Shown: one piece after another, positions 1 through 6,496 of the stretch
Layout of the letters: each line of letters opens with the position of its first letter
Position numbering within the stretch: position 1 is the stretch's first letter
From: Actinomycetota bacterium
GTDB taxonomy: Bacteria; Actinomycetota; Acidimicrobiia; Acidimicrobiales; Poriferisodalaceae
NCBI GenBank assembly: GCA_013151655.1
Contig: JAADHX010000446.1
Coordinates: 971 to 11,094, forward strand
Length of the DNA stretch: 10,124 nucleotides
Direction: 5' to 3'
Notes under the pieces: generated by a model
Database searches by the model: none
The model's input: the letters and a program-made list of their open reading frames with translations, nothing else
Told to the model about the DNA's origin: nothing
Translations under genes and position numbers: made by a program

Positions 1-278
1 CGTTCGAGATGTACGACGAACGCAACTCGATCATTGGTACCGACGCCTCGATAGCGATGAACCCAAACACCGACTACATCTTCAAGGCCCAGGTCGAGGG
101 TTCGCGGCCGACTACCTATCGCTGGAAGGTCTGGAAGGCCTCCAATGCCGAGCCAAACGACTGGATGATCGAGGTCGACACCACGATCTGGGCATCGGAC
201 CCTGAATCGGGATCAGTGGCCCTAATCGCCCACGAACTTGACGCCAAGTTCGGGACGATGACGATCCGCCCGTTGTAA
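1..278 (+). CDS. C-terminal end of a probable secreted LamG/concanavalin-like protein (5' partial)
   Basis: The frame is already open at the left edge, so an in-frame ATG at 9 is probably internal and the gene starts outside the window. It ends with TAA at 276-278. The visible 91 residues alternate beta-strand-like segments and are rich in Trp, Thr and Asp. The stretch around PTTYRWKVWKA, then EPNDW, a variable segment and a final F-x-x-MTIRPL resembles the last strands of the jelly-roll (laminin-G/concanavalin-like) domain found at the C-terminus of large secreted actinobacterial proteins. In those proteins a 'thick/thin-wall' sandwich binds polysaccharide or protein ligands outside the cell. 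No catalytic motif, sortase signal or membrane anchor is visible. The domain assignment rests on pattern memory, without a profile search. It converges on the ABC permease gene with a 10-bp gap. Confidence 0.55.
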   Translation, partial: FEMYDERNSIIGTDASIAMNPNTDYIFKAQVEGSRPTTYRWKVWKASNAEPNDWMIEVDTTIWASDPESGSVALIAHELDAKFGTMTIRPL

Positions 279-299
279 CTGGCAGATATCAGCCGGTTA
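276..299. terminator. Hairpin in the convergent junction, possible bidirectional terminator
   Basis: TAACTGGC (276-283) and GCCGGTTA (292-299) form an 8-bp stem with one G-T wobble and an 8-base loop. The left arm contains the TAA stop of the plus-strand gene, and the loop/right arm contains the end of the permease gene (stop complement 289-291). There is no T-run on either side, so if it terminates transcription it is not a classical intrinsic terminator. Its position between convergent genes is the main support. Confidence 0.4.
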
Positions 300-3138
300 C
301 TCGTAGCGCCACGGCTGGGGCGATTTCCGCTGCTCGTTTCGCGGGTAATGCTGCCGCCATCAACGAAGCGACGATGGGGCCAAACAGGATCCCAGCCATC
401 AGCAACTTCGGAATCACAAGGCTGCTAGCGCCCGTGTCGAACGCATCGGCTTGGGTGACCACTTGCCAGCCGGTCACAATTCCGAGGCCGACGCCGAGGA
501 TCGCACCTTGGCCAGCGATGAATAGAGCCTCAACGAGGAACGCTCGACGAATGGTGGTTGATGTGAAGCCGATCGCTCGCAGCATTCCGATTTCGCGGCG
601 TCTCTCCCGTACGGCCCTGACCAGAACGATTCCGAGGCCTGCGACTCCGATGAGAAGGCCGATCCCCAGATAGGCCTGAAGAATGCGAATGAATGCTGAG
701 CTTCCGTCCAACTCCTCGGACACCTCGGCCAGAAACGATCTGGCTTCGGCCCCGTTGCTAAGCAGTTCGCCGTTGAGCCGTGCCGCGAAGTCGCCAGGGT
801 CGAGGCCTGCGGCAGTCGACACGTAGAAGCGGGTTGGAATGACCGATCCATCCACGAGGGCATCGACCGAGGCTGCGCCCGTGAGCACGCCGTTGTACAT
901 CCAATCGTTCTGCAACACCGCGGCAACAGTCACGCGCTGTCGGCCGGCGCCAACGTCACTGAAGATTGTGAGCTCGTCACCGACGCTAAGCACTTCGTCT
1001 GCATCATCGCCAAAGGTGAACTCGCCAACAACAACCTTGGATGAATCCGAGATCACTGCTCGCCAGAGATCATCGGCATCGACGTACCGCGGGTCCATTG
1101 ATTGAAGTTCTGGCCCACCAAAGGTGAGGAACGACTCGTCAATGCCCGTTACCGGCAGCGTCTGGTCGGACCCAGGGGCCACCACGTCCAGCCAGATTCG
1201 ATTCAACGCTGCTGTGGCGCTGACCCCATCGATGCTGTTGAGCTCTGTTTCGTCGACGGGGTTGGTGCGATTGCTATCGACGATGATGTCGAAGCCCGCG
1301 CTTGTCTGATCGACAATGGCTGGCCCTTGTTCGTCGAATACTGCCGTGATGATTGCCATGAAGCTGATGGTGAATAGCACCAGGGAGTACATGGCCACCA
1401 GCAGGCCGGTTCGGCCCGGTCGAGCAAGCGGATAGGTCATTCCCAGGCGGATCGGCACCCCTGCACGACCACGTCCTGACAGGTCGATGATGCGACGCCA
1501 AAGAGCCTCGTTGGCCGTTAGCGCCATCACCGAGCCGGTCACCAGCACTACGCCTTGCAGCACGAAGATGTTGATCTCGGGGTTGCGCATCGCATCTGGA
1601 AGGACGGTGAACACGGCGATGCCCCAGATGACGGCACCGAGTCCGGCTAATGAAGTTGCGGCTTTCCAGCCGACGAGCCGGCGCGCCGTTGGGATAAGTC
1701 CGACAGCCAGAATTGGCACCCCTGTCATGGCAGCCATAGCAGAGTCCTCGGTTACCCCCAGATAGAGGAGAAACGCACCCAGTGCCGCGGCTCCAAGGCC
1801 GGCTAGGTCGCGTAACCACGAGCGGCCGACCCCTTGGGGCGATGGCAGGTCTCGGATAGCGCTGATCACGTTCATTCGAGCTAGGCGGATGCTCGAGAGC
1901 CAGACTGTGGCCAGAGTGACGAGTAGGCCTATTGCTCCAGCGGTGACCAGGCTCGATGTTTCGAACTGGAAACTGAGAGACAACCCATCGTTTTGAACGA
2001 CGGTGTTTGAGAAGTAGCCGACAATCCAACCAACACCGATCCCTAGGCTCACGCCAGCTGCGGTGGAGGCGATGGCATAGAACGTTCCCTCAAGCCCCAT
2101 GATTCGCACCACTTGCGAGCGGCGAACGCCGAGGGCGCGCATGATGCCAAGCTGCGACCTTCGTTCATCGGTGAGCATCACGACGATGTTCACGACCAGC
2201 AGGATGCCCGACAGAACCGCGAACGAACCGATGCTTGAAAATATGGTGGTTAGCTCAGTTCCTTCGGCCTCGGCATCGCGCAGCAGATCGGCCTTCCAGT
2301 CGTTGATCGAATCGACACCTGGACTCATGGCAAGCCGCGCCGACAGAGCGCTGAGCACCGCTTCGGAGTTGTCGACGCTGTCGAACACACCACCCTCGTT
2401 GGAGATGTACACGAAGCCGGTTGGCATGGGAAGGTCGGCATTGCCGGCCTCTTGCCACATGGCGTCCAATGTTCCCGGTATTAGATGCACGTTGTCGGTC
2501 GTTCGCCCGGCCACACCAAGACGGTTGGCCACGGCGATGACCTCGACCGTTCTTGTTATGCCATATGCGTGCACAACAAGAGAATCGCCCGTCGTGACCC
2601 CGAGCGTCGTGGCTAGCGGTCTCGAGACGGTCGCCTGACCTGGCCCTGGAGTACCACCTAGCTCGGAGAACCCAGTAATCGTCGGATCTTGACCAAACGA
2701 TCGGGCACTATCGAAGTCGAGCTCAAATGCGGCTGCGCTGGGTTCGGCGCGGACGCCTTGCCCAGAGTCGACAGTCGAGATCGTCACATCGGCGCCGACG
2801 GCAACCAGAACACCATCGGTTCCTTCGATCGGATCTGCGGCGAGGTCAGCCGCGATTTGTTGTGCAGTGGAGCGATCGTCGGTGACCACGACCTCGTCGA
2901 TCGGGCCGAGATTGGTCCTAGCGATATCGCGGATCGAACCATCGAATGTGTCGCCGATAATGAACGAGGCGGTGATGATCGCCGTGCCCAGCAAGGCACC
3001 GCCGATCATGATGAGGCTCTCGCTCGGTCGCCTTACGACGTTCCGGACTGCCTGTCGCCGCAGAACTGGTCGTCGGATCATGTCGTGGGCGGCAACGAGT
3101 AAAGGGATGGCTACTACGCCCAGAATGACAGGAGTCAT
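289..3138 (-). CDS. ABC transporter permease, MacB/FtsX type with two FtsX domains
   Basis: This is a 949-residue membrane subunit of a MacB/FtsX-type (type VII) ABC system, which uses ATPase-driven movements to act on an extracytoplasmic substrate. A hydrophobic segment at about 2-18 is followed by a membrane helix at about 41-62. A first large extracytoplasmic domain (about 65-295) precedes a three-helix FtsX block (about 300-425) carrying the cytoplasmic coupling motif DERRSQLGIMRALG at 324-337. Four further helices lie at about 440-545 and another at about 577-600. A second extracytoplasmic domain spans about 605-810. A final FtsX block (815-945) carries a second copy of the coupling motif, RERRREIGMLRAIG at 844-857. 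This duplicated architecture is common in Gram-positive lipid, lipoprotein or peptide exporters. The ATG overlaps the ATPase stop codon (ATGA, 3135-3138), indicating translational coupling. No accessory periplasmic protein gene is nearby. The substrate cannot be inferred. Confidence 0.93.
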   Translation of the reverse strand: MTPVILGVVAIPLLVAAHDMIRRPVLRRQAVRNVVRRPSESLIMIGGALLGTAIITASFIIGDTFDGSIRDIARTNLGPIDEVVVTDDRSTAQQIAADLAADPIEGTDGVLVAVGADVTISTVDSGQGVRAEPSAAAFELDFDSARSFGQDPTITGFSELGGTPGPGQATVSRPLATTLGVTTGDSLVVHAYGITRTVEVIAVANRLGVAGRTTDNVHLIPGTLDAMWQEAGNADLPMPTGFVYISNEGGVFDSVDNSEAVLSALSARLAMSPGVDSINDWKADLLRDAEAEGTELTTIFSSIGSFAVLSGILLVVNIVVMLTDERRSQLGIMRALGVRRSQVVRIMGLEGTFYAIASTAAGVSLGIGVGWIVGYFSNTVVQNDGLSLSFQFETSSLVTAGAIGLLVTLATVWLSSIRLARMNVISAIRDLPSPQGVGRSWLRDLAGLGAAALGAFLLYLGVTEDSAMAAMTGVPILAVGLIPTARRLVGWKAATSLAGLGAVIWGIAVFTVLPDAMRNPEINIFVLQGVVLVTGSVMALTANEALWRRIIDLSGRGRAGVPIRLGMTYPLARPGRTGLLVAMYSLVLFTISFMAIITAVFDEQGPAIVDQTSAGFDIIVDSNRTNPVDETELNSIDGVSATAALNRIWLDVVAPGSDQTLPVTGIDESFLTFGGPELQSMDPRYVDADDLWRAVISDSSKVVVGEFTFGDDADEVLSVGDELTIFSDVGAGRQRVTVAAVLQNDWMYNGVLTGAASVDALVDGSVIPTRFYVSTAAGLDPGDFAARLNGELLSNGAEARSFLAEVSEELDGSSAFIRILQAYLGIGLLIGVAGLGIVLVRAVRERRREIGMLRAIGFTSTTIRRAFLVEALFIAGQGAILGVGLGIVTGWQVVTQADAFDTGASSLVIPKLLMAGILFGPIVASLMAAALPAKRAAEIAPAVALRVTG

Positions 3139-3905
3139 CGGGTCTGCTCCTCGGAGTCGATCCGGCCATCAACAATGCGAACCAACCGGTCGCCGCTATG
3201 GCCTACGCCGTCGTCGTGGGTCACGACCACGAGGGCCTGACCTGCGGCGTTCACGCTTTGGAGAAGATCGAGGATGACTCCCGCAGTAACCGAATCGAGG
3301 TTTCCCGTTGGTTCGTCGGCCCAGATGATGGCCGGCTCGCTGACAAGCGCTCTGGCAGTGGCGACTCGCTGTTGTTCGCCACCTGACATTTCGGCGGGGC
3401 GATGAGACGTTCGTGATGCAAGGCCTACTTGGTCGAGCATGTTCGCGGCCCGTTGGCGTGCCTCTTTGGCCTTGCAGCCGATTGCCAACAACGGGAGTTC
3501 GACGTTCTCAATCGCCGATAGGACCGGGATCAAGTTGAAGCTCTGGAATATGAAGCCCATGCGTCTGGCGCGATGGTCGGTGCGTTTGCGATCGCTCAGT
3601 TTGTGAATGTCGGCGTCGTCGACAAGCACGGTTCCTTCATCGATGTCGTCGAGACCGCTGAGGCAGTTGAGCAGCGTGGTCTTTCCGTGCCCCGATGGCC
3701 CCATGACCGTCAGCAGCTCGCCAGGCGCCACATCCAGATCGATACCGCGTAGGGCCTGTACCTCTTGATCGCCGGTTCGATAGGTCTTACGCACGTTCCG
3801 CGCAGAGAGAATGGGCTTCACGGTTTTGTTCGCTCCCGATTGGTATGTGGCAGTTGAGGGTGCTGTCATGTCGACAACCATGGACGAATTCGACAGTGGT
3901 GCCAT
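3135..3905 (-). CDS. ABC transporter ATP-binding protein, LolD/MacB family
   Basis: This 256-residue nucleotide-binding subunit pairs with the permease encoded immediately downstream. Visible motifs are Walker A GPSGHGKTT (69-77), the Q-loop glutamine at 121 in IFQSFNL, ABC signature MSGGEQQR (173-180), Walker B IIWADEP with D197/E198, the D-loop NLDS (202-205) and the switch histidine H230 in VVTHD. The signature and the Q-loop context are typical of the LolD/MacB/FtsE class. ATG at 3905 gives an N-terminal extension of about 30 residues before the ABC fold. ATGs at residues 9 and 13 are alternative starts. A G-rich stretch (complement of 3912-3919) precedes the first ATG as a possible ribosome-binding site, and it can pair with CCCC just before the start. 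Three 11-bp-spaced direct repeats lie upstream and may be an operator. Confidence 0.95.
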   Translation of the reverse strand: MAPLSNSSMVVDMTAPSTATYQSGANKTVKPILSARNVRKTYRTGDQEVQALRGIDLDVAPGELLTVMGPSGHGKTTLLNCLSGLDDIDEGTVLVDDADIHKLSDRKRTDHRARRMGFIFQSFNLIPVLSAIENVELPLLAIGCKAKEARQRAANMLDQVGLASRTSHRPAEMSGGEQQRVATARALVSEPAIIWADEPTGNLDSVTAGVILDLLQSVNAAGQALVVVTHDDGVGHSGDRLVRIVDGRIDSEEQTR

Positions 3906-3906
3906 C

Positions 3907-3919
3907 GGGGACCACCCCC
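3907..3919 (-). promoter_or_regulatory. Small hairpin over the ribosome-binding region of the ABC ATPase
   Basis: In the minus-strand transcript GGGG (complement of 3916-3919), GUGGU and CCCC (complement of 3907-3910) can form a 4-bp GC stem with a 5-base loop, ending two bases before the ATG. The G-rich arm is also the best Shine-Dalgarno-like stretch, so the hairpin could dampen initiation. Such short GC hairpins also arise by chance in this base composition. Confidence 0.25.
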
Positions 3920-3926
3920 TAAATGT

Positions 3927-3954
3927 CCCTGAGGTAACCCTGATCTGACCCTGA
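3927..3954. promoter_or_regulatory. Three CCCTGA direct repeats at 11-bp period, candidate response-regulator operator
   Basis: CCCTGA occurs at 3927-3932, 3938-3943 and 3949-3954, exactly 11 bp apart, so the copies lie on the same face of the helix. Read on the transporter strand this is TCAGGG-N5-TCAGGG-N5-TCAGGG, ending 21 bases upstream of the ATPase ATG. OmpR/PhoB-family response regulators are known to bind tandem direct repeats with about 11-bp period. No two-component genes are in the window, so the cognate regulator is unknown. Confidence 0.45.
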
Positions 3955-3982
3955 CGAGTGGCACTGGGCTACTCAAACGGAA

Positions 3983-3994
3983 TGACTTATGTCA
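3983..3994. promoter_or_regulatory. Palindrome TGACTTATGTCA in the ABC/CBS divergent region
   Basis: TGAC and GTCA flank a 4-base centre, so all but one base pair of this 12-mer is symmetric. It lies 67 bp upstream of the CBS gene start and 77 bp upstream of the ATPase start, a plausible place for an operator. The GACT/GTC core is faintly like a DosR box, but the flanking GGG/CCC of that motif is missing. The regulator is unknown. Confidence 0.25.
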
Positions 3995-4052
3995 CACTGG
4001 TGCGATCGGGTGCTGAGACGACCGGTCTGCAAAGAACTACACCCGTGAGGCT

Positions 4053-4058
4053 GGAGGA
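4053..4058 (+). promoter_or_regulatory. Strong ribosome-binding site GGAGGA for the CBS protein
   Basis: GGAGGA ends three bases before the ATG at 4062. It is the clearest Shine-Dalgarno sequence in the window, and it supports this ATG as the start. It contrasts with the apparent absence of such a site ahead of the Rieske and SufR-like genes. Confidence 0.75.
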
Positions 4059-4061
4059 AAC

Positions 4062-4505
4062 ATGCACGTTGCTCAGATACTCGCTCACAAGGGCAATGAC
4101 GTAGCGTCGGTTCTACCTGACGACACCGTGGGTACAGCGGTTGCGATGCTTGGCGAGCTTAGAATCGGCGCGCTTATGGTGTCGTCGTTGCCGGGCCGGA
4201 TCGATGGCATCGTGTCTGAGCGTGATGTTGTCCGTCGTCTTGCCAGCGACGGACCTGCCCTATTGGAGCAGCCGGTGAGCGAGATTATGACCCCCGAGGT
4301 CTTTACCTGCGCGGTCGGCGACACAGTTCAGCAACTGATGGAGCGAATGACCGAGCATCGCATCCGGCACCTGCCCGTGTGCGGCGACGACGGTCTGCTG
4401 GTCGGGATTATCTCGATTGGCGATGTTGTGAAGTGGCGAGTGAACGAACTCGAAGACGAAGCCCGCCATCTCCAGGGCTACATCTCAGGAACCGGCTACG
4501 CCTGA
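4062..4505 (+). CDS. Stand-alone CBS-domain pair protein
   Basis: This 147-residue cytoplasmic protein consists almost entirely of two tandem CBS domains (about 5-62 and 71-129) that would form one Bateman module. The ends of the two domains show the usual motifs GIVSERDVV (49-57) and GIISIGDVV (115-123), each with the Asp that typically contacts the ribose of an adenosyl ligand. MTPEVFTC (76-83) opens the second domain. The tail ELEDEARHLQGYISG is a helix-like extension frequent in stand-alone bacterial CBS proteins. Such proteins bind AMP, ATP or related adenosyl ligands and act as energy or stress sensors, but the partner is not predictable here. No enzymatic domain is attached. The gene is monocistronic and divergent from the ABC exporter. 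Its last 21 bases overlap the end of the convergent MFS gene. Confidence 0.9.
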   Translation: MHVAQILAHKGNDVASVLPDDTVGTAVAMLGELRIGALMVSSLPGRIDGIVSERDVVRRLASDGPALLEQPVSEIMTPEVFTCAVGDTVQQLMERMTEHRIRHLPVCGDDGLLVGIISIGDVVKWRVNELEDEARHLQGYISGTGYA

Positions 4506-5750
4506 CCCGCTAGCGGAGGCGGTGGCAGCCGCAGTGATTTGACTAGACGTAGACAGGTTGGGTCTTGCAAACCAGAAGAAGATGAGCGAGGCAGATCCGT
4601 AGAGCGTGTAGCCGATGGCCATTGGTGTGACGCTTAGATCGATCTGGTTGTTGAATATGGTGGCCAGGACGGCGCCGCCTGCGAGGCTAAAGAACCCGAG
4701 GAGGCTCGATGCGCTTCCTGCTTTGTCGCCCATTGGTTCGAGCGCCAGCGATGTGTACAACGGCGTCTGTACGGTTGCCAGCGAGTTGACTACAACTAGG
4801 AGTCCGAACCACCAGCCGAACGACGGTGTTCCATCGGCGAGCTCAGATACAACGATCCAAGCCGCGCAGATGAAGACCATAGCGATGCCGCTTCTAAACA
4901 CCAGGCGCCTCGCCCCGACGGTTTTGACGAGGCGCTGAGAGATGAACAGAGCGGCGATGGTTGGGATCGAAGAGATGGCAAACCAAACGGCGAACTGATC
5001 ACCCCGACCGTAAATCTCGTCGATGATCGGCTGCGAACTCGCCAAGAAAATGAAGAAGGCGCCCGACAACGATGTGAGGGCCAATATGTAGCTCATTGTG
5101 GCGCGATGCCTGACGATGTAGCCGAAGGTGGCGAGTGTTGCCCGGGGTTTAAGTGGGCGGCGGTCCTCCTTCGACAGCGTCTCTGGGAAGCGAAGAGTCC
5201 AAAAGAAGAGGACCATGGCCATACCGATTGCGGCCACTATCACCGAACGCCATGGGAACACTCTGATCATTAGTTCGCCAAGCAGCGGTGTGATGATTGG
5301 CCCCAACAAAAAGAAGGCCACCACGATTGAGACCACTCTTGCCATCTCGTCGCCGTCGTAGAGATCTCTGGCGATGGTGGTGTACAGAACTCCCATCGCG
5401 GCACTACCAAGGCCCCAGACGAACCTGGCCCCAAACAGCAGTCCGATAGTTGGCGCAAACAGGGCGCCAAGACAAGCTCCGACATAGATGGCAAGCCCGA
5501 CATAGATGACAGGCTTGCGACCGAAGCGATCGGACGCGGAGCCGTGAATCAGCTGGCCGACGCCGCTTCCAACCAAGTACCAGATTACGACAGGAGCTAC
5601 TTCGCCAGATCCTGAGCCGAGGTCGAAGTCGCCTCTGATGTTGTCGAAAGCTGGCAGCACAACGTCGATCCCGAACGCGAACACGATCGCCATGCACGCG
5701 AGGTACGCAATCGCGTGTCGTTGTGTTGGCCTGTTTGCCTCGACCGTCAA
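4485..5750 (-). CDS. MFS efflux transporter, Bcr/CflA-like (DHA1)
   Basis: This 421-residue integral membrane protein has roughly 12 hydrophobic helices. Helix 1 contains FGIDVVLPAF (26-35), like the acidic-residue/LPA pattern of Bcr/CflA drug transporters. The loop between helices 2 and 3 carries the MFS motif A as GSASDRFGRKP (70-80). The last 20 or so residues are a low-complexity Ala/Ser/Gly tail. The family exports drugs or small metabolites by proton antiport; the substrate here is unknown. The gene begins 24 bases after the stop of the SufR-like regulator, so the two are probably co-transcribed. The only start consistent with full helix 1 is TTG at 5750; the first in-frame ATG (residue 20) would cut into that helix. 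No clear Shine-Dalgarno sequence is seen. The 3' end overlaps the CBS gene. Confidence 0.88.
   Translation of the reverse strand: MTVEANRPTQRHAIAYLACMAIVFAFGIDVVLPAFDNIRGDFDLGSGSGEVAPVVIWYLVGSGVGQLIHGSASDRFGRKPVIYVGLAIYVGACLGALFAPTIGLLFGARFVWGLGSAAMGVLYTTIARDLYDGDEMARVVSIVVAFFLLGPIITPLLGELMIRVFPWRSVIVAAIGMAMVLFFWTLRFPETLSKEDRRPLKPRATLATFGYIVRHRATMSYILALTSLSGAFFIFLASSQPIIDEIYGRGDQFAVWFAISSIPTIAALFISQRLVKTVGARRLVFRSGIAMVFICAAWIVVSELADGTPSFGWWFGLLVVVNSLATVQTPLYTSLALEPMGDKAGSASSLLGFFSLAGGAVLATIFNNQIDLSVTPMAIGYTLYGSASLIFFWFARPNLSTSSQITAAATASASGSGVAGS
4499..4521. terminator. Hairpin across the overlapping convergent ends of the CBS and MFS genes
   Basis: CGCCT (4499-4503) pairs with AGGCG (4517-4521) around an inner palindrome CCGC-TA-GCGG (4507-4516), with a GAC bulge between. 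It covers the TGA stop of the CBS gene and lies just inside the MFS coding end. There is no following T-run. It is a candidate structure for stopping converging transcripts. Confidence 0.35.
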
Positions 5751-5774
5751 ATGGGTTCGTTGCTGGGCATGGGG

Positions 5775-6425
5775 TTAACGATTGAACGGGCGGATTTCAT
5801 AGGAGCACCGCTGATCTCCTGCTAGTACGTGGGTGGTGCGTTCGACGCTGACTTCGTCGCCGAGCACGGCCTGAAAGATCTCAAGTTCCTCTCGGCACAG
5901 GTTCTGGCAGTTAGCCGCGGCGTCACAGATCGGACAGTTGTGTTCGACGAGCAGGAGGGTGCCGTCGTCGAGTGTGGTGACTTCGGCGAGATACCCCTCT
6001 GCGGTTCGTTGGTTGGCTAAGGCATCGAGTCGGCCGTGAAGGTCGGTCTCGTGTGCGAGGAGGTCTTGGTACGCGTCGAGTTGACGTTTGCTCCGAACCC
6101 GAATCACCTCATCGAGCCCTTTCTCGCCTGTGGCCTCGCGAATGGCCTCGATGAGTTCGACCGTGAGGTCGGCGTGACGATCCGGGAAGAGTTCGGTGGC
6201 GAGGTCGGTTAGGCGCCATGCCGAACTCGGACGACCGCGGCGACCTTCGTTGGGAATCGTCTGGCGGCTAACTAGTCCGCTCGCTTCGAGGTCTTCTAGA
6301 TGTTGGCGTACCGCGTTGTCGGTTACTCCAAGTTTTGCGGCTAGGTCGGTGACCTTGTTTTCGTCTGAGCGTTTCAGTAGATCAACGAGGCGCCGTTTGG
6401 TTTCGTTCACCGGTGTTGCTGGCAT
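5775..6425 (-). CDS. SufR-like Fe-S cluster transcriptional regulator
   Basis: This 216-residue DNA-binding protein starts at ATG 6425. An upstream in-frame TTG (6467) would run the gene through the promoter region and is rejected. The N-terminal winged helix (about 6-75) contains the HTH DLAAKLGVTDNAVRQHLEDL and the wing GRRGRPSSAWRL. The linker (about 80-145) is helical. The C-terminal part holds HNCPIC (162-167), C173, C177 in NLCREE and C207 in QRCSYEI. C164, C177 and C207 have the spacing C-x12-C-x29-C, close to what I recall for the cluster ligands of actinobacterial SufR proteins; C167 and C173 are additional. Known SufR proteins are repressors whose binding depends on the Fe-S cluster. 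No suf genes are present, so the local targets are probably its own operon (with the MFS gene) and the divergent Rieske-fusion gene. The gene has no visible Shine-Dalgarno sequence. Confidence 0.85.
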   Translation of the reverse strand: MPATPVNETKRRLVDLLKRSDENKVTDLAAKLGVTDNAVRQHLEDLEASGLVSRQTIPNEGRRGRPSSAWRLTDLATELFPDRHADLTVELIEAIREATGEKGLDEVIRVRSKRQLDAYQDLLAHETDLHGRLDALANQRTAEGYLAEVTTLDDGTLLLVEHNCPICDAAANCQNLCREELEIFQAVLGDEVSVERTTHVLAGDQRCSYEIRPFNR

Positions 6426-6433
6426 AGAGGTTG

Positions 6434-6439
6434 ACGATA
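6434..6439 (-). promoter_or_regulatory. Candidate -10 element of the SufR-like gene
   Basis: On the minus strand TATCGT (complement of 6434-6439) matches the essential TAnnnT of actinobacterial -10 elements and ends 8 bases before the ATG. Transcription would then start at or next to the ATG, giving a leaderless mRNA and explaining the missing ribosome-binding site. The matching -35 region (around 6456-6463) is a poor consensus match and lies in the shared inverted repeat. Confidence 0.3.
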
Positions 6440-6452
6440 GCGAATTATTCAA

Positions 6453-6471
6453 CGATTGACTTGACAAATCG
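6453..6471. promoter_or_regulatory. Inverted repeat CGATT-N9-AATCG, candidate SufR-like operator
   Basis: CGATT (6453-6457) and AATCG (6467-6471) are perfect inverted copies separated by 9 bases that contain TTGACA. The 19-bp element covers the -35 of the rightward promoter and the expected -35 region of the leftward one, so one dimer could repress both divergent genes. A second, looser pair, GTTGA (6430-6434) and TCAAC (6449-6453), lies beside it. The sequence does not match the cyanobacterial CAAC-N6-GTTG SufR site, so the assignment rests on position and symmetry. Confidence 0.4.
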
Positions 6472-6490
6472 CCTCAACGGCAACAATATT
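6461..6490 (+). promoter_or_regulatory. Promoter of the Rieske-fusion gene, probably leaderless
   Basis: A perfect -35 TTGACA (6461-6466), an 18-bp spacer and a -10-like AATATT (6485-6490, four of six matches) place the expected transcription start about seven bases downstream, at A6497, the first base of the ATG. No Shine-Dalgarno sequence lies ahead of that ATG. The ATG choice and the promoter therefore support each other. Confidence 0.55.
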
Positions 6491-6496
6491 CAAGCT

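Noticed and set aside
1102..2029. Long open frames on both strands inside the permease gene
   Set aside because: They are shadows of the permease: Arg/Ser-rich translations, no motifs or ribosome-binding sites, and the permease frame has full FtsX features.
3983..3994. DosR box upstream of the CBS gene
   Set aside because: Only the GAC/GTC core matches; the GGG and CCC flanks that define the motif are absent.
6426..6467. Extension of the SufR-like gene to a TTG at 6467
   Set aside because: It would run through the divergent promoter and candidate operator; ATG 6425 lies just ahead of the winged-helix domain.
6431..6496. Extension of the Rieske-fusion gene to a TTG at 6431
   Set aside because: The extra 22 codons cover the TTGACA/AATATT promoter and overlap the regulator's upstream region; ATG 6497 fits the predicted transcription start.
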